NCBI RefSeq assembly: GCF_023015805.1
Contig: NZ_JALKBA010000002.1
Location: 310,001 to 374,000, forward strand
Length of the DNA stretch: 64,000 bases
Origin: Cellulophaga sp. F20128
Lineage (GTDB): Bacteria > Bacteroidota > Bacteroidia > Flavobacteriales > Flavobacteriaceae
Direction of reading: 5' to 3'
The notes beneath the pieces are model-generated. The model ran no database searches, was not told where the DNA came from, and was given only the letters and a program-made list of their open reading frames with translations. Shown here piece by piece: positions 29,101-36,504 of the stretch (position 1 is its first letter; every line of letters begins with the position of its first letter). A program made the translations under genes and the position numbers.

Positions 29101-29598
29101 ATAGCGGTGAAACCAAAGCAAGGCGGATATGGCAATCTATACACAGCTAATGAATATTCAGATTTTGTTTTTAGATTTGAATTTAAGTTAACGCCTGGTG
29201 CAAACAACGGTTTGGGGATTCATGCTCCCTTACAAGGAGATGCAGCCTATGAAGCCAAGGAATTGCAGATCTTGGATAATACTGCTGCCATTTATGCAAA
29301 CCTTGAGGAATATCAATATCACGGATCTGTATATGGTGTGATCGCTGCTAAACGAGGATTTTTAAATCCAGTTGGAGAATGGAATTCAGAAGAAGTTATT
29401 GTAAAAGGCGATGCTATTAAAATCACATTAAATGGTACGGTTATATTGGAAGGTAATTTTAAAGAAGCTTCTAAAAATGGAACCTTAGATGGTAAAAATC
29501 ATCCTGGCTTAGATCGTAATAATGGACATATTGGCTTTTTAGGCCATGGCTCAGAATTGTGGTTCCGCAATATTCGTATTAAGGATTTAACAAAATAA
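26194..29598 (+). CDS. Secreted HEAT-repeat protein with two DUF1080 (3-keto-glycoside hydrolase-type) domains
   Basis: The ATG at 26194 is chosen because MKKNIFKITALLLFVSCSF is a signal peptide; an upstream TTG at 26161 adds 11 residues before it. The 1134-residue protein has a long helical HEAT-like region (about 30-720) and then two DUF1080 jelly-roll domains. The first begins at about 728 (FVSIFNGKDLSGWEG), the second at about 942 (FKSLFNGKDLGHWIG). DUF1080 proteins include 3-keto-disaccharide hydrolases. Together with the exported oxidoreductase upstream it suggests oxidative cleavage of glycosidic bonds in the periplasm. The HEAT part may be a scaffold. Confidence 0.87.
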   Translation: MKKNIFKITALLLFVSCSFNLSAQINRTIETKVADILAQMPTDNLDHSNKVMEEIIGMGENGILKFTDMLVPLGTGDDTKVRYALQSVAIYSGGKEKIISNGVVENALLQAIKKASNDEVKTFLIDRLLYCGTAKSVAQLSGYLSDDKLYKPALAALESIGTTTASKAILNAASTASSDKQLALINTLGKLEYEPATDLLLELATSNAIATQEESLRALASIGAVNAMGTLVAAANNANYRLDNSSAIISLIAYGNKLADNGNKTLSNEVVDLLLKNCKADDQLHFRSAAVHLLRANNGTLANKTLLKESLHENKNYSAAVIDAAAQNLSSEEATKWVKNYKKASTTVKPLILNMLASREEAVVYNKAILPAISHKDQGVRIAGIKALAHQDKTKVLPVLLTALNKAKSSEELVAIEETLSKVAAAKDASILAKSLSGANGKAKEVLVNVLAARDASTQFGTITGLLNSADSDLKATIYKALPSISGKENLSELLVLLEKSSTAANTTNTQNAISAILNSSKEDTAAVIYDAFGSASDKSKLTPILATLSTEKALELVAEQLNSGTENGRKIALDALSNWKTNDAIALLFKTVSENGNQSIKDRAFGKYLDKVLKSANPDDQKLLLVTKLLPFSNSVDDKKQLIKSASRIKTFLSLIFVSKFLDDSQLLTTASNAAIQLALPTPGKENGLSGDVVRDIVSRSVNNLTGPDSQYVKIDVKEFLEKMPKDKGFVSIFNGKDLSGWEGLVKNPIARGKMSEKELAKEQAKANAQMLQDWYVKDGVIGFKGEGYNNICTIKDYADFEMLVDWKITNGGDSGIYLRGTPQVQIWDIARVNVGAQVGSGGLYNNQKHQKDPLVVADNPINEWNTFRIKMVGDRVTIHLNGVLVTDNVILENYWDREQAIFAKEAIELQAHGEDLGFRNVYVREIPSGDDLLTDAEKSEGFKSLFNGKDLGHWIGNKKDYLAENGEIAVKPKQGGYGNLYTANEYSDFVFRFEFKLTPGANNGLGIHAPLQGDAAYEAKELQILDNTAAIYANLEEYQYHGSVYGVIAAKRGFLNPVGEWNSEEVIVKGDAIKITLNGTVILEGNFKEASKNGTLDGKNHPGLDRNNGHIGFLGHGSELWFRNIRIKDLTK

Positions 29599-29615
29599 AA
29601 GCAAGGCATATACTT

Positions 29616-29649
29616 AAAAATCCCCATTACATAGTAATGGGGATTTTTT
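29616..29649 (+). terminator. Terminator after the HEAT-DUF1080 gene
   Basis: A long stem pairs AAAAATCCCCATTAC with GTAATGGGGATTTTT around a 3-base loop, followed by T. It is symmetrical enough to serve the convergent sigma gene at 29671 too. Confidence 0.88.
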
Positions 29650-29670
29650 GTTTTTTGGAACAACGATCAT

Positions 29671-30183
29671 TTAGATTCCATCAATGTGCTCCCGTAATGT
29701 TTTTAGTGCCAAATGCATTCTTTTTTCTATTGCTTTTACACTTACTCCTTCCATTTCAGCAATCTCTGCATATTTTTTTTTATCAATTCGATTTAATAAA
29801 AAAGTAGTACGTTGATTTTCAGGTAAACGTGCTAAGGCATTTTCTAATTTTTCATGAAACTGTTTTTCCTCAAGTAGGAATTCAGGGGTTTCATGGGTTA
29901 CATCAGTATTTAAATGTGCGTATTTAAGGCGTACTTTTTCCGCCTTAATCATATTTAAATACAGGTTATTAGCAATAGTGTAGACGTAAGATTTAGCCTT
30001 GCTTGGAATTACCTTTGCGCAATTTTCCCAGAGTTTTACAAATGCCTCTTGTACTGCGTCGTAAGCCTTTTCTTCATTGCCAAACTTATAATATATATAG
30101 TTAAAAACCGTTTTGGAATTAGTTGTAAAGAGGTGATTGTAGATTTTCTCTTCGCAAACGTTAGTATGATCATTTATATCCAA
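29671..30183 (-). CDS. ECF RNA polymerase sigma factor
   Basis: The 170-residue sigma-70 family protein has region 2 (FNYIYYKFGNEEKAYDAVQE, AFVKLWENC, YVYTIANNLYLNMI) and region 4 (LPENQRTTFLLNRIDKKKY, EIAEMEGVSVKAIEKRM). It resembles sigma factors normally encoded next to FecR, but here its neighbours are a divergent repeat lipoprotein and, beyond the convergent HEAT-DUF1080 gene, nothing of that type. The fecR-receptor pair on the same strand lies 7.5 kb downstream and shares a promoter motif with the lipoprotein gene. Confidence 0.93.
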   Translation of the reverse strand: MDINDHTNVCEEKIYNHLFTTNSKTVFNYIYYKFGNEEKAYDAVQEAFVKLWENCAKVIPSKAKSYVYTIANNLYLNMIKAEKVRLKYAHLNTDVTHETPEFLLEEKQFHEKLENALARLPENQRTTFLLNRIDKKKYAEIAEMEGVSVKAIEKRMHLALKTLREHIDGI

Positions 30184-30236
30184 AGTGTCTCTATTTTGTT
30201 TTTTTCAAAGGTATTTTAAAAAAATGAATCTTTTAG

Positions 30237-30262
30237 GTAGGGTATTTTTAAAGTTAATTGTT
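30237..30262 (+). promoter_or_regulatory. Candidate ECF promoter of the repeat lipoprotein gene
   Basis: AGGTAGGGTATTTT (from 30235) is followed by TTGTT at 30258, at the same spacing as in the other two copies. It sits in the divergent gap between the sigma gene and the lipoprotein gene, 36 bases before the latter's ATG. Confidence 0.65.
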
Positions 30263-30297
30263 TTAGTAGTATAAAAACAGAAAAAAACCAGATTGTT

Positions 30298-32067
30298 ATG
30301 AAAAATTTTGTCACCAAATTTATGTTTGCCATCCTACTAATGGCTGCATTTAGTTTATCCTCTTGTCAAGAAGAGTTTGAAGAATTACCTAATAATACCA
30401 ATGAAGAAGCTATCGTAGCATCTTCTAGTACTGCAAAGTTAATAGAAAGGGCATCTTCTAAAGATGGTTCTTTTGATAATATTGTGGATGGCGCAAGTTG
30501 TTTTGCTGTTCAATTTCCATATACTGTTAATGTAGATGGTTTAGATATTACCATTGATTCTATAGAAGACCTAGAATTAATAGAAGAAATTTTTGATACC
30601 GTTGAAACAGACGATGATATTTTAGAAATTCTTTTTCCTATTACCATAACACTAGCCGATTACTCTGAAATTGTAATTAATTCAAAGGAAGAATTACGAT
30701 CAATTGCCAAAGAGTGTATTGAGGGTGGTGATGATGATGATATTGAATGTATTGATTTTGTTTATCCTGTAACCTTGTACTCATTTAGTGTTAATTTGGA
30801 AAAAACAAGTACTGTAACTGTTGAAAATGATAGGCAATTAAGACGATTCTTCGGAGATTTAGAGGATCATGAACTAGTAAGTTTTGATTTTCCATTGACC
30901 TTAGAGCAGTATGATGGAACAAAAATTACTGTAGAAAATAATGCAGAATTAGCTTTGGCATTAGAGAACGCAGAAGATATGTGTGATGAGGATGATGATG
31001 ATGATTATAACGATGATGATTTCACAAAAGAAAGATTAGATAATTATCTTGTAGAATGCCCTTGGTTGGTTCGAGATGTAATTAGAAGTAGTCAAGATCA
31101 ATCAGCTCAGTATTTTGAGTATCTAATGAACTTTAAAGAAGATGGAACCGTAATCGTTAAAGATAGAGTAGGGAATTCTATAGAAGGAAACTGGTCAACT
31201 AGAGTTGGCGCCAATAGCAATAGGGTGTTGTTAAAATTAGAGTTTACAGTTTTAGTAGATTTCAATTTAGAATGGTTTGTGTATGAATTGGGTGATGGTA
31301 TCATTAAGTTTTACGCAAATGATGGGGCCGATAAAATTTTAATGAAGCGTTTTTGTGTAGATAATGATACTCCAGATACGCTTAGAGGACTTTTGAAAGA
31401 GTGTAATTGGATTATTAAAAAAGTAAAACTTAACAATGAGGAAATAAATAGATTGTTAGGATACGAGTTTAGTTTCCTTGCTGATGGTGTGGTAACCTTA
31501 AGTAACAAAACAACAACTTCTCAAGGTACATGGGCAATTACTACAAATGCACAAGGTAGGCTAGTTATGGCAATTACAATGGGCGATGAACCAGGAGTAA
31601 GTTTTGAATGGTTGATATCAGATTTAAGAAATGAACGTTTAAAGTTTAGTATAGAAGGTACTTATTATGAACTTATCTTGGAACGAAATTGTGATGATGA
31701 TGAAAATGATGAAGATGTAACATGGATTCGTGGCATATTTGATGAAACGAAATGGGAAGTGGATTTGTTCTCTCAAAATGAGGATGATATCACAGAGGGT
31801 TATGCAACAGACACCTATAGTTTTACTGCAGATGGAGAAGTAATCATTACAAACCCAAATGACCAGGAATTAGATAGAGGTAGCTGGCGTGTGTATAGAA
31901 ATAGTGAAGGAACCTTAGAAATGATACTTAACTTTTCTGATAATAGTAATTACCATCCTTTAGCCAATGATTATGTTATTTTGGAAGTTGAAGAAGACGA
32001 AATCTCATTAAAGCATAAAAATGATGATGGTAGTTATGATAGATTAGATTTTGAATTGATAGAATAG
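30298..32067 (+). CDS. Acidic repeat lipoprotein with lipocalin-like units
   Basis: The 589-residue protein has an SPII signal with lipobox SLSSC. An N-terminal array of four related units follows (about residues 70, 108, 151, 194), each with a [FY]P[YIVL]T[VIL] strand and then an I[TV][IV] strand. After a DDDD-rich linker near 235 come three tandem units of about 110 residues, each starting with C/T-x-W and containing a GTW/GNW/GSW strand, which resemble lipocalin-like folds. The four-unit part may be an adhesin or binding array. It is divergent from the ECF sigma gene and carries the shared promoter. Function unknown. Confidence 0.85.
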   Translation: MKNFVTKFMFAILLMAAFSLSSCQEEFEELPNNTNEEAIVASSSTAKLIERASSKDGSFDNIVDGASCFAVQFPYTVNVDGLDITIDSIEDLELIEEIFDTVETDDDILEILFPITITLADYSEIVINSKEELRSIAKECIEGGDDDDIECIDFVYPVTLYSFSVNLEKTSTVTVENDRQLRRFFGDLEDHELVSFDFPLTLEQYDGTKITVENNAELALALENAEDMCDEDDDDDYNDDDFTKERLDNYLVECPWLVRDVIRSSQDQSAQYFEYLMNFKEDGTVIVKDRVGNSIEGNWSTRVGANSNRVLLKLEFTVLVDFNLEWFVYELGDGIIKFYANDGADKILMKRFCVDNDTPDTLRGLLKECNWIIKKVKLNNEEINRLLGYEFSFLADGVVTLSNKTTTSQGTWAITTNAQGRLVMAITMGDEPGVSFEWLISDLRNERLKFSIEGTYYELILERNCDDDENDEDVTWIRGIFDETKWEVDLFSQNEDDITEGYATDTYSFTADGEVIITNPNDQELDRGSWRVYRNSEGTLEMILNFSDNSNYHPLANDYVILEVEEDEISLKHKNDDGSYDRLDFELIE

Positions 32068-32092
32068 TAACAATTTTTTCCCCCAATTTTAG

Positions 32093-32128
32093 AAAAAGGG
32101 TAACTTCTACACGAAGTTGCCCTTTTTT
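32093..32128 (+). terminator. Terminator after the repeat lipoprotein gene
   Basis: The stem AAAAAGGGTAACTTC / GAAGTTGCCCTTTTT with one wobble pair is followed by T. Confidence 0.88.
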
Positions 32129-32175
32129 GCATTTATATTTTTTATCTCAAACTTCAGACTTCGAATAGTTATTCT

Positions 32176-32183
32176 TAAATTTG
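32176..32183 (+). promoter_or_regulatory. -7 box for ffh
   Basis: TAAATTTG is an exact TAnnTTTG match, 27 bases before the ffh ATG. Confidence 0.6.
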
Positions 32184-32209
32184 CCCTTTCCAGATAATAC
32201 AGAAAGACT

Positions 32210-33550
32210 ATGTTTAATAATTTAAGTGAAAAGTTAGATAAAGCGTTCCACGTCCTAAAAGGGCACGGACAAATAACGGAGATTAATGTTGCTGAAACAT
32301 TAAAGGAAGTTCGTAGGGCTTTATTAGATGCCGATGTTAACTTTAAAATTGCAAAAGAATTTACCAATAGGGTAAAGGAAAAAGCACTAGGTCAGAACGT
32401 ATTAACAACCTTACAGCCGGGCCAATTAATGGTGAAGCTTGTAAAGGATGAGTTAACAGAACTTATGGGAGGTGATGCAGAAGGTATCAACCTTTCTGGG
32501 ACGCCATCGGTAATACTGATGTCCGGTTTACAAGGTTCTGGTAAAACTACCTTTTCTGGGAAACTAGCCAATTATTTAAAAACAAAGAAAACTAAAAACC
32601 CATTATTAGTTGCCTGTGATGTCTACCGTCCTGCTGCTATAGATCAATTACATGTAGTTGGTGAGCAAATAGGGGTTGCCGTATATTCGGATCGCGGAAA
32701 TACGGATCCTGTGGCGATTGCAAAAGCGGGGGTAGCCTTTGCAAAAGCAAACGGGCATAATGTGGTAATTATAGATACTGCCGGTCGTTTGGCTGTGGAT
32801 AAAGAAATGATGGATGAGATTGCAAATGTGCATAAGGCAATTTCTCCACAAGAAACTTTGTTTGTAGTGGATTCTATGACAGGTCAAGATGCTGTAAATA
32901 CGGCAAAAGCATTTAATGATGTTTTAAATTTTGATGGGGTTATACTTACCAAATTAGATGGTGATACTCGTGGTGGTGCAGCAATATCCATTAAATCTGT
33001 AGTAACTAAGCCTATTAAATTTATTGGTACAGGTGAGAAAATGGATGCCATAGATGTTTTTCATCCATCTCGTATGGCTGAACGGATCCTAGGTATGGGG
33101 GATGTTGTTTCCTTAGTAGAACGTGCTCAAGAACAGTATGATGAGGAAGAAGCACGGAATATTCAAAAGAAAATTGCAAAAAACAAATTTGGGTTCGATG
33201 ATTTCTTAAAGCAGATTCAGCAAATTAAGAAAATGGGGAGTCTAAAAGATTTAATGGGTATGATACCTGGTGCAGGAAAGGCTTTGAAGGGGATGGATAT
33301 CGATGATGATGCCTTTAAACATATTGAGGCTATTATACATTCCATGACACCTTTTGAGCGGGAAACACCAAAAGCATTGGATGCAAGTAGAAAAAAGAGA
33401 ATTGCAAAAGGTAGCGGTAGGTCTGTGCAAGAAATAAATCAATTGCTAAAACAGTTTGATCAGATGGGTAAGATGATGAAAATGATGCAAGGTGGTGGCG
33501 GTAAAAAAATGATGCAGATGATGGGCGGAATGAAGGGGATGCGACCTTAA
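32210..33550 (+). CDS. ffh: Signal recognition particle protein Ffh
   Basis: SRP54-type GTPase that targets nascent membrane proteins to SecY. The 446-residue protein has the N domain, the GTPase domain with GLQGSGKTT, DTAGR and TKLDGDTRGG, and the methionine-rich M domain ending in MMKMMQGGGGKKMMQMMGG. Start and length are typical. Confidence 0.98.
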   Translation: MFNNLSEKLDKAFHVLKGHGQITEINVAETLKEVRRALLDADVNFKIAKEFTNRVKEKALGQNVLTTLQPGQLMVKLVKDELTELMGGDAEGINLSGTPSVILMSGLQGSGKTTFSGKLANYLKTKKTKNPLLVACDVYRPAAIDQLHVVGEQIGVAVYSDRGNTDPVAIAKAGVAFAKANGHNVVIIDTAGRLAVDKEMMDEIANVHKAISPQETLFVVDSMTGQDAVNTAKAFNDVLNFDGVILTKLDGDTRGGAAISIKSVVTKPIKFIGTGEKMDAIDVFHPSRMAERILGMGDVVSLVERAQEQYDEEEARNIQKKIAKNKFGFDDFLKQIQQIKKMGSLKDLMGMIPGAGKALKGMDIDDDAFKHIEAIIHSMTPFERETPKALDASRKKRIAKGSGRSVQEINQLLKQFDQMGKMMKMMQGGGGKKMMQMMGGMKGMRP

Positions 33551-33556
33551 TTTTTT

Positions 33557-33580
33557 AGTAGGCAGTGTCAGTTTTCAGTA
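33557..33580 (-). repeat. Left inverted heptamer array beside the four-helix-bundle gene
   Basis: On the minus strand this reads as degenerate ACTGnnA heptamers in tandem. It matches the right array (33971-33994) at 18 of 24 positions in inverted orientation, and all mismatches fall at the two variable positions of each heptamer. Confidence 0.6.
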
Positions 33581-33594
33581 GATAAATTTATGAG

Positions 33595-33964
33595 ATGGGT
33601 TTTCAAGAATTATTAGCATATAAGAAAGGTTTTTATTTGGCTATGCAAATTTTTGAATTATCTAAAAAAAATTCCAAAGGAAGAAGTATATTCTCTAACT
33701 GATCAAATTAGAAGGTCATCACGTTCCGTTTGTGCTAATATAGCAGAAGCCTATAGAAAAAGGGAGTATCAAAAGCATTTCATTAGTAAATTGTCCGATG
33801 CGGATAGTGAAAACTCAGAAACTCAAGTTTGGCTAGATTTTGCACTTGCTTGTGCTTATTGTTCCAAATTAGAAGTTGAAAATTTAAAAGAAAAAAGCGA
33901 AGAGATTGGAAAATTGATTCAATATATGATTAATAACCCAGTGAAGTTCGGTGTACGAATTTAG
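33595..33964 (+). pseudogene. Four-helix-bundle (S23/IVS-type) protein gene, frameshifted in an A8 run
   Basis: The natural start is the ATG at 33595 (MGFQELLAYKKGFYLAMQIF). After ELSKK the frame runs into a TGA at 33700. The homologous continuation, IPKEEVYSLTDQIRRSS to the stop at 33964, is in the +1 frame. The shift falls in a run of eight A at 33664-33671; seven A would restore a normal protein of about 122 residues. This family resembles proteins encoded by intervening sequences in 23S rRNA and Avd accessory proteins. It may be a pseudogene, a sequencing error or a slippage-expressed gene. Inverted heptamer arrays flank it. Confidence 0.8.
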
Positions 33965-33970
33965 ACTGAA

Positions 33971-33994
33971 TACTGCTAACTGCGACTGCGAACT
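33971..33994 (+). repeat. Right inverted heptamer array beside the four-helix-bundle gene
   Basis: Degenerate tandem ACTGnnA heptamers begin at 33965, directly after the stop codon. They pair with the left array across the gene. The repeat ends 15 bases before the folD start. Confidence 0.6.
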
Positions 33995-34008
33995 TAATAC
34001 AATTAATA

Positions 34009-34896
34009 ATGGAATTACTAGACGGAAAAAAAGTATCAAACCAAATAAAAGAAGAGATTGCTGCTGAGGTAACTAAAATGCGAGAACGTGGGGAAAAAGT
34101 ACCACATTTAGCTGCCATTATTGTTGGTAGTGATGGCGCAAGTTTAACCTATGTGGGCAGTAAGGTGCGTTCTTGTGAACGTGTCGGTTTCGAGTCTACT
34201 TTGGTGCAAATGCCAAGTACAACCAGTGAAATAGAGTTGTTGCGTAAAATAGAAGAGCTAAACCTAAACGAAGAAATAGATGGGTTTATAGTACAGCTCC
34301 CATTACCGCCACAAATAGATACTCAAAAAGTACTGTTGGCTGTTGATCCTGATAAGGATGTTGATGGGTTTCACCCAACTAACTTTGGAAAAATGGCTTT
34401 GGATATGAGTACCTTTATTCCAGCTACACCATTTGGAATTTTAGAGCTGTTAGAACGCTATAAAGTAGACACCAAAGGAAAACATACGGTAGTTATAGGA
34501 CGAAGCCATATTGTAGGGAGACCTATGAGTATTTTAATGGGACGTAAAGGTTGGCCAGGAAACTCAACCGTAACCTTAACCCATAGTGCTACTAAAAATA
34601 TTACCCAAATCATTTCTCAGGCAGATATTGTAATCTCTGCTTTAGGGGTGCCTAATTTCTTAAAAGCGGAAATGGTAAAAGATGATGCCGTTGTTATAGA
34701 TGTGGGTATCACCCGTGTTGTAGATGAAACCAAACCAAAGGGATATTATATTACAGGGGATGTTGATTTTGAAAATGTAAGTAAGAAAGCCTCATTTATA
34801 ACCCCAGTTCCTGGAGGTGTTGGTCCAATGACCATAGCCATGTTGTTAAAAAACACACTCTTAGCAAGAGAGCGTCATAGAAGTGCCAATAAATAA
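34009..34896 (+). CDS. folD: Bifunctional methylenetetrahydrofolate dehydrogenase/cyclohydrolase
   Basis: Interconverts methylene-, methenyl- and formyl-tetrahydrofolate in one-carbon metabolism. The 295-residue protein has the YVGSKVRSCERVGF motif with catalytic Lys, the GFIVQLPLPPQI segment, the NADP-binding VVIGRSHIVGRPMS and the closing TPVPGGVGPMTIAML signature. Confidence 0.97.
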   Translation: MELLDGKKVSNQIKEEIAAEVTKMRERGEKVPHLAAIIVGSDGASLTYVGSKVRSCERVGFESTLVQMPSTTSEIELLRKIEELNLNEEIDGFIVQLPLPPQIDTQKVLLAVDPDKDVDGFHPTNFGKMALDMSTFIPATPFGILELLERYKVDTKGKHTVVIGRSHIVGRPMSILMGRKGWPGNSTVTLTHSATKNITQIISQADIVISALGVPNFLKAEMVKDDAVVIDVGITRVVDETKPKGYYITGDVDFENVSKKASFITPVPGGVGPMTIAMLLKNTLLARERHRSANK

Positions 34897-34983
34897 GATG
34901 TAATTTGTTAATAGACTTTTGACGTACTTTGCAGAAGTGTAGCGTTTTCGAAAGGCTATTTTAGAGCACATTTAAAATTTTAA

Positions 34984-35024
34984 TAAAGCCATTAAAAACG
35001 ATAATTGTAGTTTTTAATGGCTTT
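34984..35024 (+). terminator. Hairpin terminator after folD
   Basis: A perfect 15-base stem (AAAGCCATTAAAAAC with its complement) around a 10-base loop. The following T-tract is short, so termination strength is uncertain. Confidence 0.7.
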
Positions 35025-35071
35025 TATTATTTAATATTAAGAGGAATCCAAGGGCAAGTAAAAACACCATA

Positions 35072-35491
35072 ATGATGAGCGTCAAAATTAAACAGATAAG
35101 CCCTCAAGAAACATGGGCTCTCCGAAGTCGAGTGATGTGGCCCAATAAACCGTTGGAATTTGTGATGTTAAAAGAAGATGCAACGGGTATTCATTTTGGA
35201 CTTTGGCAAAATACAACACTGATAAGCGTTGTTTCTTTATTTGTTAAAAACGATAGTGCACAATTTCGAAAACTCGCCACAGAATTATCCGAACAAGGAA
35301 AAGGCTATGGTACGCTTTTGGTAAAGCATCTTATAGCTTACGCTATTCATTTAGAAATAAGGAAATTGTGGTGTAATGCGCGGATGGATAAAACAGAATT
35401 CTATGGCAAGTTTGGGATGCAAAAAACGACCAACACCTTTTTTAAAGAAAATATAAAATTTATAATTATGGAAAAAACGATTTCCAAATAA
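35072..35491 (+). CDS. GNAT-family N-acetyltransferase
   Basis: The 139-residue protein fits a compact GNAT fold. Its acetyl-CoA motif A is QFRKLATELSEQGKGYGTLL, followed by LWCNARMDKTEFYGKFGM (motif B). Substrate unknown. Two ATGs at 35072 and 35075 leave the start open by one codon. It stands alone between the folD hairpin and the sulfurtransferase gene. Confidence 0.85.
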   Translation: MMSVKIKQISPQETWALRSRVMWPNKPLEFVMLKEDATGIHFGLWQNTTLISVVSLFVKNDSAQFRKLATELSEQGKGYGTLLVKHLIAYAIHLEIRKLWCNARMDKTEFYGKFGMQKTTNTFFKENIKFIIMEKTISK

Positions 35492-35679
35492 GACTAGATT
35501 AGGTACTGCTTAAGGGTGCAAGGTTTATCTCTGGTAAAGGTAAACAGTATAGAGGTTATGGATATTGAAATTATTACATGGGGCTAGGTTGTAATTTTAC
35601 CTGTATTTTATGTTGATAAGTATGTTGTAGGCCTTCGTTTAATTTGGGTAATTTTAAACTTTTAAAAAAATGGTTTAAT

Positions 35680-36501
35680 ATGAAAACACCTATTGTTACT
35701 TCACAGGAATTAGCCGAGTTATTAGATGATCCTAAGTTAATTGTTTTAGATGCTAGTCCGGCTACAAATGTATCTGGTTTAGTTAGTGCTTTAGAAGGTT
35801 TGCAAATAAAAGGTGCTCGGTATTTTAATCTTAAAGATAATTTTAGTGATGCTAACAGTGAATATCCTAATAGCATCCCTAATGCGGAGCAGTTTCAAGA
35901 AGAAGCACGTAAGTTAGGGGTTCGCAAAGATAGTACCATTGTAGTTTATGATAACTTAGGAATCTATACCGCTCCTAGAGTTTGGTGGTTGTTTAATACG
36001 TTTGGGCATAAGAATATTGCGGTTTTAGATGGTGGTTTACCAGCTTGGGTTGCAGCGGGGTATCCCACGGAAAAAATTACAAAAAAAAGAGTGTCACTTG
36101 GAAATTTTACGGCCAAATTAAATACTGCTATGGTTAAAGATTATGTGTCAGTAAAAGAGAACGTTGAAACAGGAAACGAATTGGTAGTCGATGCCCGTTC
36201 TTCAGGGCGATTTAATGGAACTGCACCAGAACCTCGTGAAGGTCTGCGTAGTGGTAGTATACCTAATTCTGTGAATATTCCTTTTGAAAATGTTTTGCAC
36301 GAGGGGAAGTACAAAACCAAAGAGGATCTAACAGAAATATTTAAAGAGGTATTTGCAGCAGACAAACCTTTGGTGTTTAGTTGTGGTTCTGGGTTAACAG
36401 CCTGTATTATTCTTTTGGCTAGTACGTTGCTACAAGAGAAGACAGCATCAGTTTATGATGGTTCGTGGACAGAATGGGCACAGTTAGAACCCAACGACTA
36501 A
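35680..36501 (+). CDS. sseA: Sulfurtransferase, 3-mercaptopyruvate type (two rhodanese domains)
   Basis: Transfers sulfur from 3-mercaptopyruvate or thiosulfate. From the ATG at 35680 (a TTG at 35644 would add 12 unconserved residues) the protein has 273 residues. An inactive N-terminal rhodanese domain is followed by a C-terminal domain whose catalytic Cys at 235 lies in CGSGLTA, the loop typical of mercaptopyruvate sulfurtransferases. The regulator gene starts 3 bases after its stop, so the two are probably cotranscribed. Confidence 0.88.
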   Translation: MKTPIVTSQELAELLDDPKLIVLDASPATNVSGLVSALEGLQIKGARYFNLKDNFSDANSEYPNSIPNAEQFQEEARKLGVRKDSTIVVYDNLGIYTAPRVWWLFNTFGHKNIAVLDGGLPAWVAAGYPTEKITKKRVSLGNFTAKLNTAMVKDYVSVKENVETGNELVVDARSSGRFNGTAPEPREGLRSGSIPNSVNIPFENVLHEGKYKTKEDLTEIFKEVFAADKPLVFSCGSGLTACIILLASTLLQEKTASVYDGSWTEWAQLEPND

Positions 36502-36504
36502 GAA

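Noticed and set aside
31681-31720. GAT-rich repeats in the lipoprotein gene as a tandem repeat locus
   Set aside because: They encode Asp-rich linkers within a normal frame and are too short and irregular to count as a separate repeat.
33653-33964. Separate 103-residue gene starting at TTG 33653
   Set aside because: The missing N-terminal third of the family is present just upstream in another frame, so this is the 3' part of one frameshifted gene.
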